Shown: positions 1-9,073, counted from the first letter of the stretch. The stretch is DNA of 20,149 nucleotides from Prorocentrum cordatum (GCA_963575745.1 CAUYUJ010008049.1:22501-42649); one strand, 5' to 3'. The notes: generated by a model not told the origin, from the letters alone. Program-made: numbers and translations.

Positions 1-26
1 GGAACTGTAAATAACGCATGTAAAAT

Positions 27-92
27 CTAAGGAACAACCGAGCCCCTTTTGAAAAGTAAGTGTTCCTTACTCAAGCCGCTCACTGTAGTGGA
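27..92 (+). repeat. Dispersed repeat, copy 1 (AAGGAAC...GAGCCCC family)
   Basis: The segment carries AAGGAACaaCcGAGCCCCTT, then a GAAAA-rich stretch, GTTCCTTac and ending near CACTGTAG. The same order of words (AAGGAAC, GAGCCCC, GAAAAA, GGTTCCTT, CGCTGTAG) recurs at 14905-14965, and the first half recurs again at 14829-14848. The homology was seen by eye and element ends are not defined. Confidence 0.5.
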
Positions 93-813
93 TGGTAAGA
101 GTCTCCAAGAGTGATGGCGGCCTTTCCTGTATGGTCCATCTCAGAGGACAGAGCGACGGCATCTGAGTACCGAGCGCGGCTCGGCTCTTTGTCTTCGTTT
201 ACGTGTACCCATCCTCCGCCCCAAAACCCAGACCAACAGATGGGATCAGCAGAGAAAGCAAGGTGACGCCACGGCTAGTGCCAGACGAGGTGGTGGTGCA
301 GGCGAGGGTAGCGAGCGTACTGAGGGGACGACTCCGGAAAGCACGGCACCCACAGATACACGGGCCAAGGGAGACGCCGACATGCATGCGATGGGCCGTG
401 ACCCGGGCACCACATACAAATTTCCAGCAGGCACCGTTGCCAGGCTGGCTTGAGGCAAGTCCCATCGACGGGACAACCCCATGCACTGAGCCGCTTCAGC
501 AGGAGGGTCGGGGAAATCACATGGGAACGCACTCGACGGAGCGTCACGGCGAAGAGACGCTGAGGGTGGGGCGTGCGCCCAGCCTCTTCCGCCGCACGAA
601 CCTCAGCCGCCATCTCCGATGGGCAGCCAACGAGCACCGCGGGGGGATTGATCGGGCAGGTGGCCGTCGCATTCTCTCTCGAGAACCTGGGGCAATCGAG
701 CACGGGTGCTCCCAGCATGGCGCCCGGGAACGTGCCGCGCAGAAAACGCACGAGCACGGCAGCGTCACTGGCACAGTCGCGCAAGGCAGCGAGACGCTGC
801 TGCCGTGTTCCTT
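93..813. other. GC-rich segment without a convincing gene
   Basis: Several overlapping open frames exist on both strands, but none shows a recognisable domain, and GC-rich DNA gives such frames by chance. It lies just downstream, on the minus strand, of the reverse transcriptase remnant and the hairpin element. It could therefore hold the decayed 3' part of that retroelement, but I could not identify any domain to prove it. Confidence 0.4.
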
Positions 814-1010
814 CCGATGACGAACGAACAGCACACACCCATACCCATGGGGAGGTCGTTGGGAGGAGGACTGGCTATGGGTATGGGTGCGGGTTGTCGG
901 ACCCTGGGGAACGCGCCCGTTCGAGCGGGGACCCTCATCCGACAACACGCACCCATAGCCCTCTCCGATTCCCCTATGGGTATGGGTGTGTGTTGTTGGT
1001 TGGTCATCCG
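814..1010. mobile_element. Nested double-hairpin element (MITE-like)
   Basis: Two inverted repeats sit one inside the other. The outer arms are 814-850 and 973-1010; both read, in opposite orientation, GATGAC-AAC-AACA-CACACACCCATACCCAT-GG, with only a few mismatches over about 35 bp. The inner arms are 873-901 and 938-960 (GGCTATGGGT...GGTTGTCGGA against TCCGACAACACGCACCCATAGCC). Inner and outer arms share the word CCCATA, so the whole may have arisen by duplication of one arm. There is no coding capacity. It sits in the 3' flank of the reverse transcriptase remnant. It may be a non-autonomous transposon; no target-site duplication was found. Confidence 0.6.
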
Positions 1011-1196
1011 AGGTCCGAGCGGAGGTGGGCCGTGGGCTGGCCCACCCGGGCAGCTGGGCAAAGGCTGGGCACGCAGACCCGCAGTGGCCGCGTCCCGAGC
1101 ATGAGCCGCAGGAGGCCGTACAGCGCCTGGACTGCGGGCTTCGTGCGGTCGTCGCCGGGTTGGGGGGGGGGGCTCGGGCAGGGTAAGGCAGAGTCG

Positions 1197-1266
1197 AGGG
1201 AGGGAGGGAGGAAGGGAGGGAGGGAGGAGGAGGAGGAGGAGGAGGAGGAGGAGGAGGAGGAGGAGA
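1197..1266 (+). repeat. GGGA/GGA purine microsatellite
   Basis: A GGGA-type tract passes into a clean (GGA)n run with an all-purine top strand. It interrupts the region just after the last recognisable reverse transcriptase block on the minus strand. Confidence 0.9.
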
Positions 1267-1311
1267 GAGCCGCGGGGCCAGCAAGGATGCCGAGCAGGCG
1301 GGGGGCCGCGC

Positions 1312-1691
1312 CCGCGAGGGGTGCGGCGCCACGGCGCGCTGCAGCCGTTCACGAGCAGCGGGCCCCCGGATGACTCCAGGGGTAGCCTCGCGACCGATGT
1401 CAACTCCTGGGTGGAAGGCGAGCCCGAGAATCGTAGGGTCGGCCCTCGCGGGAACCCACTCTCGCACCGCACGGCGCAGGAGGCTCACCACCTCTTCTGT
1501 GCGCTCCGTCCAGAGCGGGGACCGAGGCATGCAAAAGCTTGCAGCCTGAGGACTGCGTGGGTGGCTGCTTTGACGAAAACCGCTGCAACTGCTACGAGAT
1601 CCCGCTGCCGCGGCATCGCCATCCCCAAAACATCCGCACACACACACACACATACACACACATACACACACACACACGCGCACACGTACAC

Positions 1692-1724
<33 letters not shown>

Positions 1725-2413
1725 TACACACATACACACATACACACATACACACATACACACATACACACATACACACATACACACATACACACATACA
1801 CACATACACACATACACACATGCACACATACACACATACACACATACACACATACACATACACACACCCAGAGAACCCTTGCGATGTATGGCTGGGGAGC
1901 AGTAGCGTCGCGGTACATACTTGCATAAGCGCTGGATCCACAGCTAGTGCCCAAAGCGAACCTGACAGCGGCCCCTGAAGGACCTCCGAGCAAAGGTTGA
2001 AAAGAACAGCCACGCGGCGTCGGATCTTCACAAATAAATCCAAAGCCCTGGTAAAGCTGAGAAGGCCAGCCAGCAATCATGCTCGAACAAGGACGGCGAA
2101 AAGCCACTGATGCCCTAGGCTGGGGAAGACCGCCGCCACGTTGTAAGCGGCGAAGGCGGGGTGCACCTCTGAAGCCTCGTGGTTTGTGCTGGCAGGCCTG
2201 GCCGCGGCGTCCAGCGCCACGATGTTCGGCAGGAAACTGATCGGGGGCGAATCCCTGCTGGGCCTCATGGGTACGAGCCTGGATGCCTCTTCCAACCCGG
2301 AAGTTAGCTTGCGTCGGTGCTTCGCAGTGAGAGAGGTGGCCCACGTTGTCTGGCTGGCGAGGACATCCCTGGGCACCTTCGTGCTCGGAGCCTCTGGGGA
2401 GGACGGCGGGCAG
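1312..2413 (-). pseudogene. Decayed non-LTR (LINE-type) retrotransposon reverse transcriptase
   Basis: Reading the minus strand, ordered blocks of a LINE-type reverse transcriptase appear in alternating frames. They are: VLPRGSEHEG near 2403-2375; a QQGFAPDQF block near 2250; then after a frameshift near 2230 NIVALDAAAR; motif A as YNVAAVFPSLGHQWLF (about 2145-2100); an in-frame TGA at 2077-2079; motif B as QGPLSGSLWALAVDP (1977-1930); motif C as ADVLG (from 1637); and thumb-like SPLWTERTEEVV (1518-1486) followed by ILGLAFHPGVDIG (about 1433-1395). The enzyme would copy its own RNA into the genome, but this copy is dead. The motif A aspartate position is Asn (codon AAC at 2142-2140), the second Asp of motif C is Val, the usual Cys of QGCP is missing, and there are at least three frame changes and one stop. 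A 230-bp microsatellite splits motifs B and C. The family resemblance comes from knowledge of RT motifs, not a search. Confidence 0.72.
1636..1868 (+). repeat. CA-rich array, mostly an 8-bp unit (ACACACAT)
   Basis: The array begins as (CA)n, passes through a short (CACATA)n stretch near 1686-1715, then settles into a regular 8-bp unit ACACACAT from about 1716 to 1860, with one CATGCA variant near 1820. Its proximal edge directly abuts the ADV codons of RT motif C on the minus strand, and its distal edge lies about 55 bp past motif B. Confidence 0.93.
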
Positions 2414-2531
2414 ACTGCCACTCGGCTCTAGGGGGACTGGGTGGCCAGCTTGGACATGGCGCATCGGATCACATCGCGCAGGCTCGAAGCGCGCTCGGGA
2501 ATCGCTCGCCACGCTCGATGGCGGCGAAGAT

Positions 2532-2684
2532 GAAGGGGCCCTGGGACACACCAACAAATACACACCAATAACAGGATTCCTCATGCTTTCCCGTATGTCC
2601 TGAGTTGTTGTCTTCCCACCCGCAATAGTTTCGCATATTCTCCTGGGAATCGACGATTCATTGTGTCTGTGCGGCTTTTTCGCC
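2532..2684 (+). repeat. Dispersed ~150 bp repeat, copy A
   Basis: It starts GAAGGGGCCCTGGGACACACC and ends near CCTGGGAATCGACGATTCA TTGTG. The same landmarks in the same order occur at 3525-3703: GAAGGGGCCC, GGACACAC, CAGGATTCC, GTATGT/ATATGTTATG, GTCTTCCC, CATATT, CCTGGGAATCGACG and TTCATTGTGT. The family is unknown, and neither copy has a credible ORF. Confidence 0.65.
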
Positions 2685-2878
2685 CTGAGCAAGTCTAGAC
2701 CAGGAGCAGAATGTCTGGCACGTCGGGGGGGCCGTGGGAGATGCCCCCCTTCGGGAGGCAGCCAGAGAGGCAGCACGAGCGGAGGCGGTGCTGCTCTGTG
2801 CAGAGGTGCTCCCGAAGGGCCCGCTCGTCCCCCGTGGGCACGCAAGGCATTCCGCCATGGCTATAGAGGGCCTCGGGG
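2685..2878. other. Unassigned GC-rich spacer
   Basis: A minus-strand frame through here includes an LPKGG word reminiscent of the N-terminal region of LINE reverse transcriptases. A better-placed LPRGSE block already exists at about 2400, so I treat this as coincidence or a very old fragment. Confidence 0.3.
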
Positions 2879-3190
2879 GCGGGGGAGGGGGATGGTGGCA
2901 AAAGGAGGGGGAAGATGAGGGGGAAGAGGAGGAGGAGGAGGAGGAGGAGGGGGAGGAGGAGGAGGAGGAGGAGGAGGAGGAGGAGGAGGAGGAGGAGGAG
3001 ATGAGGAGATGAGGAGAGGAAAGACGAGGAGGGGAGAGGGGAGAGGGGGGAGTGGGGGCACGAGAAGGACGGAGGAGGACAAGGGGGGAGGGTGGCAGAT
3101 GAGGGGGGGGGCGGGGGAGGAGGAAGAAGGGCGGGAGAAAGAGGGGGGAGGGCGAAGAGGAGGGCAAGAGGGAGAGAGGGGGAGGGGAGA
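2879..3190 (+). repeat. Long polypurine tract (GGA/GGGGA)n
   Basis: The top strand is almost wholly purine for about 310 bp, with a clean (GGA)n core at about 2929-3000 and then degenerate GGGGA/GAGGA units. Open frames across it are only poly-Glu, poly-Gly or poly-Pro shadows. Confidence 0.9.
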
Positions 3191-3524
3191 AGCTAGGTGC
3201 GCTCGCGCCATAAGTGACATCCTAACCCTCCCTCCCATCCCTTCCCATTGCGCTGCTTGTGTCTCTTTCCGCGGATTCGTGTCATAGCCGACCTGGAACT
3301 CCATTAAGTCCCCATCGTGTTCTGCGCAATCGGAAAGGGGGGAATTGAGCACATAGGAGGAGGAAGCGGGTGGAGCAGGAGGATGAGCAGAAGCAAAAAA
3401 GGAAGAGGATGAGGAAGAAGGGAAAAGGCAAGGACGAGCAGCAGCAGCAGGAAGCGGGGTGGAAATGGCCGGAGGAGCCAGAGGGCCAGGTAGAGGCAGA
3501 GGAGCTGAGCAGGAGAAAAAGAGT
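3191..3524. other. Spacer ending in a degenerate purine tract
   Basis: There is a short mixed-sequence segment (about 3191-3354), then purine-rich AGGAAGA/GAGCAG units up to 3524. No coding signal was recognised. Confidence 0.5.
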
Positions 3525-3538
3525 GAAGGGGCCCCAGG

Positions 3539-3570
<32 letters not shown>

Positions 3571-3703
3571 ACACACACACAACATACAAATCCCAGGATT
3601 CCCCCTATTTCCCATATGTTATGGGTTTTCGTCTTCCCCCCCACTTCCCATATTTTCTCATATGTTCCTGGGAATCGACGGTTCATTGTGTGTGTTTTTC
3701 TCC
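3525..3703 (+). repeat. Dispersed repeat, copy B, with internal CA expansion
   Basis: This is the same family as 2532-2684. The CA-containing part (ACACACCAACAAATACACACC in copy A) has expanded here to a (CA)n run at about 3540-3582. The right end CCTGGGAATCGACGGTTCA is nearly identical to copy A. Confidence 0.65.
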
Positions 3704-4079
3704 TCCTGGAAGAGGGAGGATGGGGAAAGAGAAGGACGAGGACGACCAGCGGCAGCGGGAACTGGAGTGTAAGCAGCGGGAGGAGCAGGAGGACCAGGGG
3801 AAGGCGGAGGAGGAGGGGAAAGGAGGCGGGCGACAACGACGAGGAAGAACTCGGCGGATTCGAAAGAGTGGTCCACGCTGGGGCGAGAGCGCGATTTCAA
3901 ACGACGGGAGCACAGCGCCGATGCGAAAATGAGGCCCACGCTGCAGCTGGAGCAAAGTCCCACCCAGCCCCTTGGGCCTAGGTGGTCTAGCGAGTTCTTT
4001 CTCTCCTCTTCCACAACCCCTCTTCCCTTCGGGGAGGGAGGGGCACTCTCGCCCTCTCCTCCCTGAGGCTGTTTGGGGG
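3704..4079. other. Purine-biased spacer, no gene seen
   Basis: Degenerate GGA/GAC units (3704-3850) pass into mixed GC-rich sequence. No domain is visible in any frame. Confidence 0.45.
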
Positions 4080-4660
4080 CGGACCGCGATCGGACAGGGC
4101 GCCCAAGATGGCCCAAGATGGCTCCAAGAGGGCCTCCGATGCTCCAAGATGGCCTCCAGGGCGGCTCAAGATAGCAGAACATGGTTCAAGATAGCGTCCG
4201 ACATACACCTAAAAAGCCCAACGAGGCCCACAAGTCGGTTCCAAGTGGTCTTGGAGCTTCCCAGGACCCCCCCAAGAGGCCACAACCCTTCCAAAACCCT
4301 GAGAAAATCGATACTTGTTGCCTTCTCGCACTTTCGCTTCCAATGCGTTTCTGAGGCCTCAAGATGACCCCATGATGGCCCAAAAGAGCCCTAAGAGGGG
4401 CCAACGAGGCCACCAACTCAGCCCCGAGAACGCCCAAGATCGGCCCAAGCGCGCCCCAAGAGCACCCCAAGAGGCGAGTTTGATGGCCCCAGGGGGAAGG
4501 GAAATTGGGGACACCCCCTCCTTTTGATCGATAGCCTCCAAGATGGCCTCAAGAGGCCCTCAAGGCTACAGGGCTCCAAAGGGGGCCCCAAGACGGCCCA
4601 AGACGGCCCCAAGAGCGCGCAAGAGCGCCCGAAGAGCATCCCATGAGGGCCCCAAGAGAC
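4080..4660 (+). repeat. Degenerate 10-11 bp array, block 1 (CCAAGATGGC-like)
   Basis: Units such as CCCAAGATGG, CTCCAAGAGGG and CCCCAAGAGC follow each other with AAGA/AAGR recurring about every 10-11 bp. There is an interval of less regular sequence in the middle (about 4200-4360). On the minus strand it reads as pseudo-protein rich in LG, LL and PSW. That is a by-product of the unit and not evidence of a gene. Confidence 0.75.
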
Positions 4661-4668
4661 GGGTTGCC

Positions 4669-4764
4669 TCCACCTCCCCCTCCTCCTCCCCCTCCTCCTC
4701 TTCCTGCTCCTCCTCCTCCTCCTCCTCCTCCTCCTCCTCCTCCTCCTCCTCCTCCTCCTCCTCC
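4669..4764 (+). repeat. (TCC)n microsatellite
   Basis: An almost pure pyrimidine trinucleotide array; all ORFs through it are poly-Ser, poly-Pro, poly-Leu or poly-Glu. Confidence 0.95.
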
Positions 4765-5416
4765 CTTCGCCCCCCGTCCTCCATGGATCAGCCGAGCTCT
4801 GTTTCACAATACGTGTCTCTTCGTCCCTTTTCTCGTCAGCTCTGATGGGCAAGGTTTCTGAACGGACTAGTGGGGATACTTTTTTGGTCGGCGGCTCCGA
4901 GGCTTCGGACAGGGAGCGGAAGGCGTCGTCTGGGCCAGCAGGCGAGGCTAATTAGCTACAACAGGCAACGCACCTGCAGCAATAATTCGCAAAGAAAGCG
5001 AATGTGCACATGCATTAAGGACTAGTGGGGATACGCGAAGCGTGAAGAGTTCGAAACACCGAAGATCATCGAATTGCAAACCAAGACTAGAAGTAAACAA
5101 CGTTTATGCTCCTTTTCAGAAGACCATCCGCGGAGAGGGCCGGTGAACTTCAAGAGGGGGTCCGGAGAGAGGTGGGGAGTAGCATTCAGAATGTACAAGT
5201 ATGGAGAAGGGGGACCGTATATGGACATTATATTCGAAACCTGTGTCCCAAGATGCCCACCAGACCCCCCGAAATTAATATTGATGGCGTGACGACAAGG
5301 GGGGCGTGAGTGGACAGAAACATTCGGAACCCAAAGCACCGCCTTCACTGAGATCAACATCGATGTCGGGGGCGTGGGGGTGATTCAGAATATCCCTCGA
5401 ACGTGTAAGGGTTCGA
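4765..5416. other. Unassigned moderate-GC segment with a 16-bp direct repeat
   Basis: GGACTAGTGGGGATAC occurs at 4864-4879 and again at 5019-5034. Further on, ATTCGRAAC-like words recur (near 5050, 5233, 5322 and 5386) and GAAATTAATATTGATG is echoed by GAGATCAACATCGATG, so part of this stretch may be an old tandem repeat. No protein domain was recognised. Confidence 0.4.

Positions 5417-5452
<36 letters not shown>
5417..5452 (+). repeat. (AT)n microsatellite
   Basis: An alternating TA run, interrupted once by a C. Confidence 0.95.
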
Positions 5453-5455
<3 letters not shown>

Positions 5456-5679
5456 AATACACACATTGTCCATCTACCGGCGGGCTGGGGGGAAGAGATT
5501 GTGCTTGTGGGTGCAGCGAGGGCCTCTGTGAGGTCGGCCAGGCCCCTCGGGAGCCGCGCACGGGCGCCTGGCAGAGCCGAGACGGCCGGCGCTCGCTCGC
5601 GGCGAGGCGCGCCAGCACTGCGGCCACAAGTGGCCACCCCGAGGGCAGGAGGAGCGCGCACGCCGTTCCCGATGACATT
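5453..5679. other. GC-rich spacer, nothing recognised
   Basis: Mixed GC-rich sequence between the AT and CTC arrays. Frames are open on both strands but carry no domain. Confidence 0.4.
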
Positions 5680-5822
5680 CCTCCTCCTTCTCCTCCTCCT
5701 CCTCCTCCTCCTCCTCCTCCTCCTCGTTCTCCTTCTCCTCCTCGTTCTCCTCTTCCTCTCCCTCCTCCTCCTCCTCCTCCTCCTCCTCCTCTTCCTCCTC
5801 CTCCTCCTCCTCCTCCTCCTGC
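5680..5822 (+). repeat. (CTC)n microsatellite
   Basis: A pyrimidine trinucleotide array with occasional TTC and CGTT interruptions. Confidence 0.95.
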
Positions 5823-5872
5823 TCCACCATGATCCCTCCCTCCTCCATTATCCAACGGCGACAGAATCCTCA

Positions 5873-6006
5873 CCCTCATCATCACTCAGACTCATCATCC
5901 TCATCATCCTCCGCATTGTCCTCATCCTCATCCTCATCCTCCCTCATCCTCCTCCTCCTCCTCCTCATCATCATCATCAACATCAACAGCCACCATCACC
6001 ACCACC

Positions 6007-6057
<51 letters not shown>

Positions 6058-6074
6058 AGCAGAAGCAGCATCAG

Positions 6075-6155
<81 letters not shown>

Positions 6156-6292
6156 CATCCTCATCCTCATCCTCATCCTCATCTCATCCTCCTCATCATC
6201 ATCCTCATCATCATCATCATCATCAGCATCAGCATCATCATCATCAGCAGCATCGTCATCATCAACATCATCAGCAGCAGCAGGCATCGTCG

Positions 6293-6336
<44 letters not shown>

Positions 6337-6418
6337 GTCGTCGTCGTCGTCGTCATCCTCATCATCATTATCATCATCGTCATCGTCATCATCATCATCA
6401 TCGTCATCATCATCATCG

Positions 6419-6479
<61 letters not shown>

Positions 6480-6611
6480 GGTCATTATCATCAGCATCAA
6501 CATCAACAGCACCAGCATCAGCGTCCAGCAGCATCATCATCACCAGCATCATCATCACCAGCATCATCGTCATCATTATCCTCATCGTCATCAGCATCAT
6601 CATCATCCTCA

Positions 6612-6646
<35 letters not shown>

Positions 6647-7078
6647 ATCATCGTCATCGTTATCGTCATCATCATAATCAGCATCATCGTCATCATCGTC
6701 ATCGTCATCCTCGGCATCGTAACCGTCACCGTCATCATCATAGTAATCATCATCAGCAGCAGCATCATTCGTCGTCATTATCACCACCACCACCATAATC
6801 AGCATCATCACCATCATCATCATTATCATCACCACCGTCATCATCATCATCATCATCATCATCATCAGCAGCATCCTCATCATCATAATCGTCGTCGTCG
6901 TCACCATCATCATCGCCGGCATCACCACCACCACCATCAGCAGCAGCACCAGCATCATCCTCATCATTGTCATCACCATCACGATCATCACACCATCACC
7001 GCCGCCACCACCACCACCACCATCGCACTCATCGTTGCCACCGCCATCACCATCCACATCACCTTCAGCATCAAACCA
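5873..7078 (+). repeat. 1.2 kb compound ATC/CAT trinucleotide array
   Basis: ATC repeats alternate with CCT, CAC, CAG, GTC and GCC units over about 1.2 kb. The array is clean at about 6076-6150 and 6295-6340 and degenerate towards 7078. Translation gives poly-Ser, poly-His, poly-Ile or poly-Met/Asp depending on frame. A 666-residue open frame spanning it (5501-7501) is therefore not called as a gene. Confidence 0.95.
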
Positions 7079-7880
7079 CATCCCGCTATGCTGCGTCATC
7101 ATGACCGCGCACGTGCACGCCGCCCTAATCCGACGCTTCGCCTCGCACGACAGGGACACGGGGGGGCCGGGCGCGGCGCAACGCCGCGCGCAAGAGGACG
7201 CCTGCCGGGGGAGGGCGCGGGACGGAGCCAGGGCGGGAGGGCTCTGTGGGAGGAAACCTGGCTGGCGCTGGCCTGGAGTGGCGAAGATATCCGTATCCGC
7301 GCCGTCGCGGTCTGGATTCCAGGGCGCGATCCCGCGGGTGCGCGGCTGCACGGCTGCATTCTGCGCGGGGCATCCGCGAAGAGCCGCCCCGCGTTCGCGG
7401 GGCCGCGGCCCAAGGGCCCGGCCCGCAAGGCCGCAGATACGGATATGTGTTCCGCCCACAGCTGTGGGCGAGGGCGCGGGGAGCGGGCGAAGGGACGCTG
7501 ACGGGCTCGAAATGCCTCCCGTGGCCCCTGCTCCTGCTTCCGCGTTCTCCCCTTCCCGCGCTTGCCGCACTGCGGCTCCCGCAACGCCGCTCCTCATCTC
7601 GCTCCCACTCCAGCTACCCGTTTACCCCCGGCCCGCTCCTCCCCTGAGCATCGTCTAACCGATCCCACTCCCCACCGACTTGGCCTTGGCCCCGCTGGCC
7701 GACTGACCCCCGCAAGTGGGGATATGTGCTGCTCCCCTCGGGTCTCGCGGGGCCTATGCTCACCTGGAGGGGGTAGGCTGGTGGGGCTGAAATACCATGG
7801 CCCAGAGGAGGGGTATCGGATAGACGATGCTACCCAGCCCCTTCCTCGCTCTCTAGAAGAGCAAAAAGCGGCACAAAAAG
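7079..7880. other. GC-rich segment without a recognised gene; contains an inverted repeat
   Basis: Inverted arms around AGATATCCGTATCCGCG (7286-7302) and CGCAGATACGGATATGT (7432-7448) enclose about 130 bp of GC-rich sequence. Several frames are open across 7079-7660 on both strands, as expected from base composition, and none shows a domain. Confidence 0.4.
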
Positions 7881-8027
7881 AAATGTTCGGAGGCCGTCGC
7901 GGATTTCTGGGACCGGCGCCGGGAACCCCTCCCTGGAGCGCGGGGCGCGCCAGGACAGGGGCGGCACAGGAGGCGCCGCCAGAGGGCTCCAGCGTCGACC
8001 CAAGAGATCCGCGCGGAGCTCCGAAAA
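7881..8027 (+). repeat. Dispersed ~140 bp repeat, copy 1
   Basis: Landmarks AATGTTCGGAGG, a CGCGGGGCGCGCCAGG-like block, GGCGCCGCCAGAGGGC, GACCCAAGAGATCCGCG and GCTCCGAAAA are matched in order at 18939-19075. The same orientation and similar spacing argue for a dispersed family. It ends about 110 bp before the 308-bp TIR element, and GTTCTTCGACAAT from this spacer (about 8048) recurs inside that element (about 8212). Confidence 0.6.
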
Positions 8028-8139
8028 TTGATATTCACGCCGCTCTCTGTTCTTCGACAATTCTGGCACCGCCTGATCCCGAGGCTTTGCCTCCGCCTGG
8101 CCTTGCCGTGAGGCCTCTCCTTCTGTCCCCCCCTCTTTG

Positions 8140-8447
8140 TTAATTCAAGCTTCGCGAGGCCCGCTTAGCTTCGACCAGAAGAGGTGCGCTCTCGACCCGC
8201 GAATCCAAAATGTTCTTCGACAATCCCCACCTTAGCTGCCCCGGTACGCCACGCGCGCCCCGTGGCGCGTCGACACGGAGCGGCCAACACGCAGCCTGGG
8301 AACGCAGGCCTGGCGCGGGACAGGCTCGCCAGCGCGTGGGCCAACACGCCGAGCCAGCACGCAGCGCGTGAGCACTTTTTTGATCCGCGGGTCGAGAGCG
8401 CACCTCTTCCGGTCGAAGCTAAGCGGGCCGCGCGAAGCTTGAATTAA
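8140..8447. mobile_element. 308-bp terminal-inverted-repeat element (MITE-like)
   Basis: The left arm (8140-8210) and right arm (8377-8447) are inverted copies about 70 bp long with about four mismatches. Both begin TTAATTCAAGCTTCGCG and run through GCTTAGCTTCGACC and GGTGCGCTCTCGACCCGCG. The ~165 bp interior is GC-rich and non-coding. The size, long near-identical arms and lack of coding fit a non-autonomous DNA transposon or foldback element. No clear target-site duplication was found. A solo arm lies at 10572-10640. Confidence 0.75.
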
Positions 8448-8865
8448 CCAGAGATGGCAGCGCGTGAACACGGACGTCTTGAGCACGGCCCGGCGGCGAG
8501 CCCTGGGAGGAAGCGAGGAGGGGCGGGCCTTCTCCGAAGTCTCGGAAGTCCCCGGGCCTGCGGAGAAGTTTTTGTTCGAGCCTCCCCCAAGACACCGAAA
8601 ACTTCTCAGAAGGCGCGAGGCCTCCTGAGAAGTCACACCGCCTTCTGGGAAGGCCTTCTCCTTCTCACTCCCCCCTCGCTCGCCGCCGAACGGCACGTGC
8701 TGCGTCTCAAGACGGGCGTGTCAGGGCAGCTGGGCTCCCAATCCAGCGGCGGCGACGACGGCGACGACGCCACGCCCCAGGACACGAGCGAGAGCGAGGT
8801 CGCGCGGAGCAGGCGCGAGAGCGCGAAAGCGCATTCAAGGTGTCCAACGATAACCATTGCTAAGC
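8448..8865. other. GC-rich spacer with a CTTCTCAG hairpin
   Basis: 8601-8613 and 8621-8633 form an imperfect hairpin (ACTTCTCAGAAGG against CCTCCTGAGAAGT). No gene was recognised. Confidence 0.45.
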
Positions 8866-8873
8866 GACGACAC

Positions 8874-8928
<55 letters not shown>

Positions 8929-8932
8929 ATCG
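8866..8932 (+). repeat. (GAC)n microsatellite, left
   Basis: A nearly pure GAC/CGA array. Confidence 0.95.
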
Positions 8933-9073
8933 ACATCCTCCGCCAGGGCCGGCCCCGGACCGTACTGCGCGGCCGCGCCGCCCGCCGCCGCCGCCGGGAA
9001 GGACACGGAGGTCACGGCCGCCGTGTGCGCCTGCGCTCCCCGAGGGCACGGGACCGCCGCAGAGGCTTCCCGA
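8933..9073. other. GC-rich spacer between arrays
   Basis: Mixed CG-rich sequence with no recognisable feature. Confidence 0.4.

Noticed and set aside
203-820. A 205-codon plus-strand frame
   Set aside because: No domain, opposite strands are also open, and it runs into the hairpin element; expected from GC-rich DNA.
2695-2861. Minus-strand LPKGG block as the RT N-terminus
   Set aside because: A better LPRGSE block lies at the right distance near 2400, and no matching flanking residues are visible here.
4080-4700. CAAGATGGCC words as relics of the dinoflagellate spliced leader
   Set aside because: The spliced leader ends ...TTTTGGCTCAAG; I found no segment with that order, only CAAGATGGC units.
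5405-5420. GGTTCGAAT as a tRNA B-box
   Set aside because: No A-box, acceptor stem or cloverleaf around it, and it runs straight into an AT array.
5501-7501. A 666-codon open frame on the plus strand
   Set aside because: It is poly-Leu, poly-Ser, poly-His and Ile/Val from CTC and ATC arrays; both strands and several frames are equally open.
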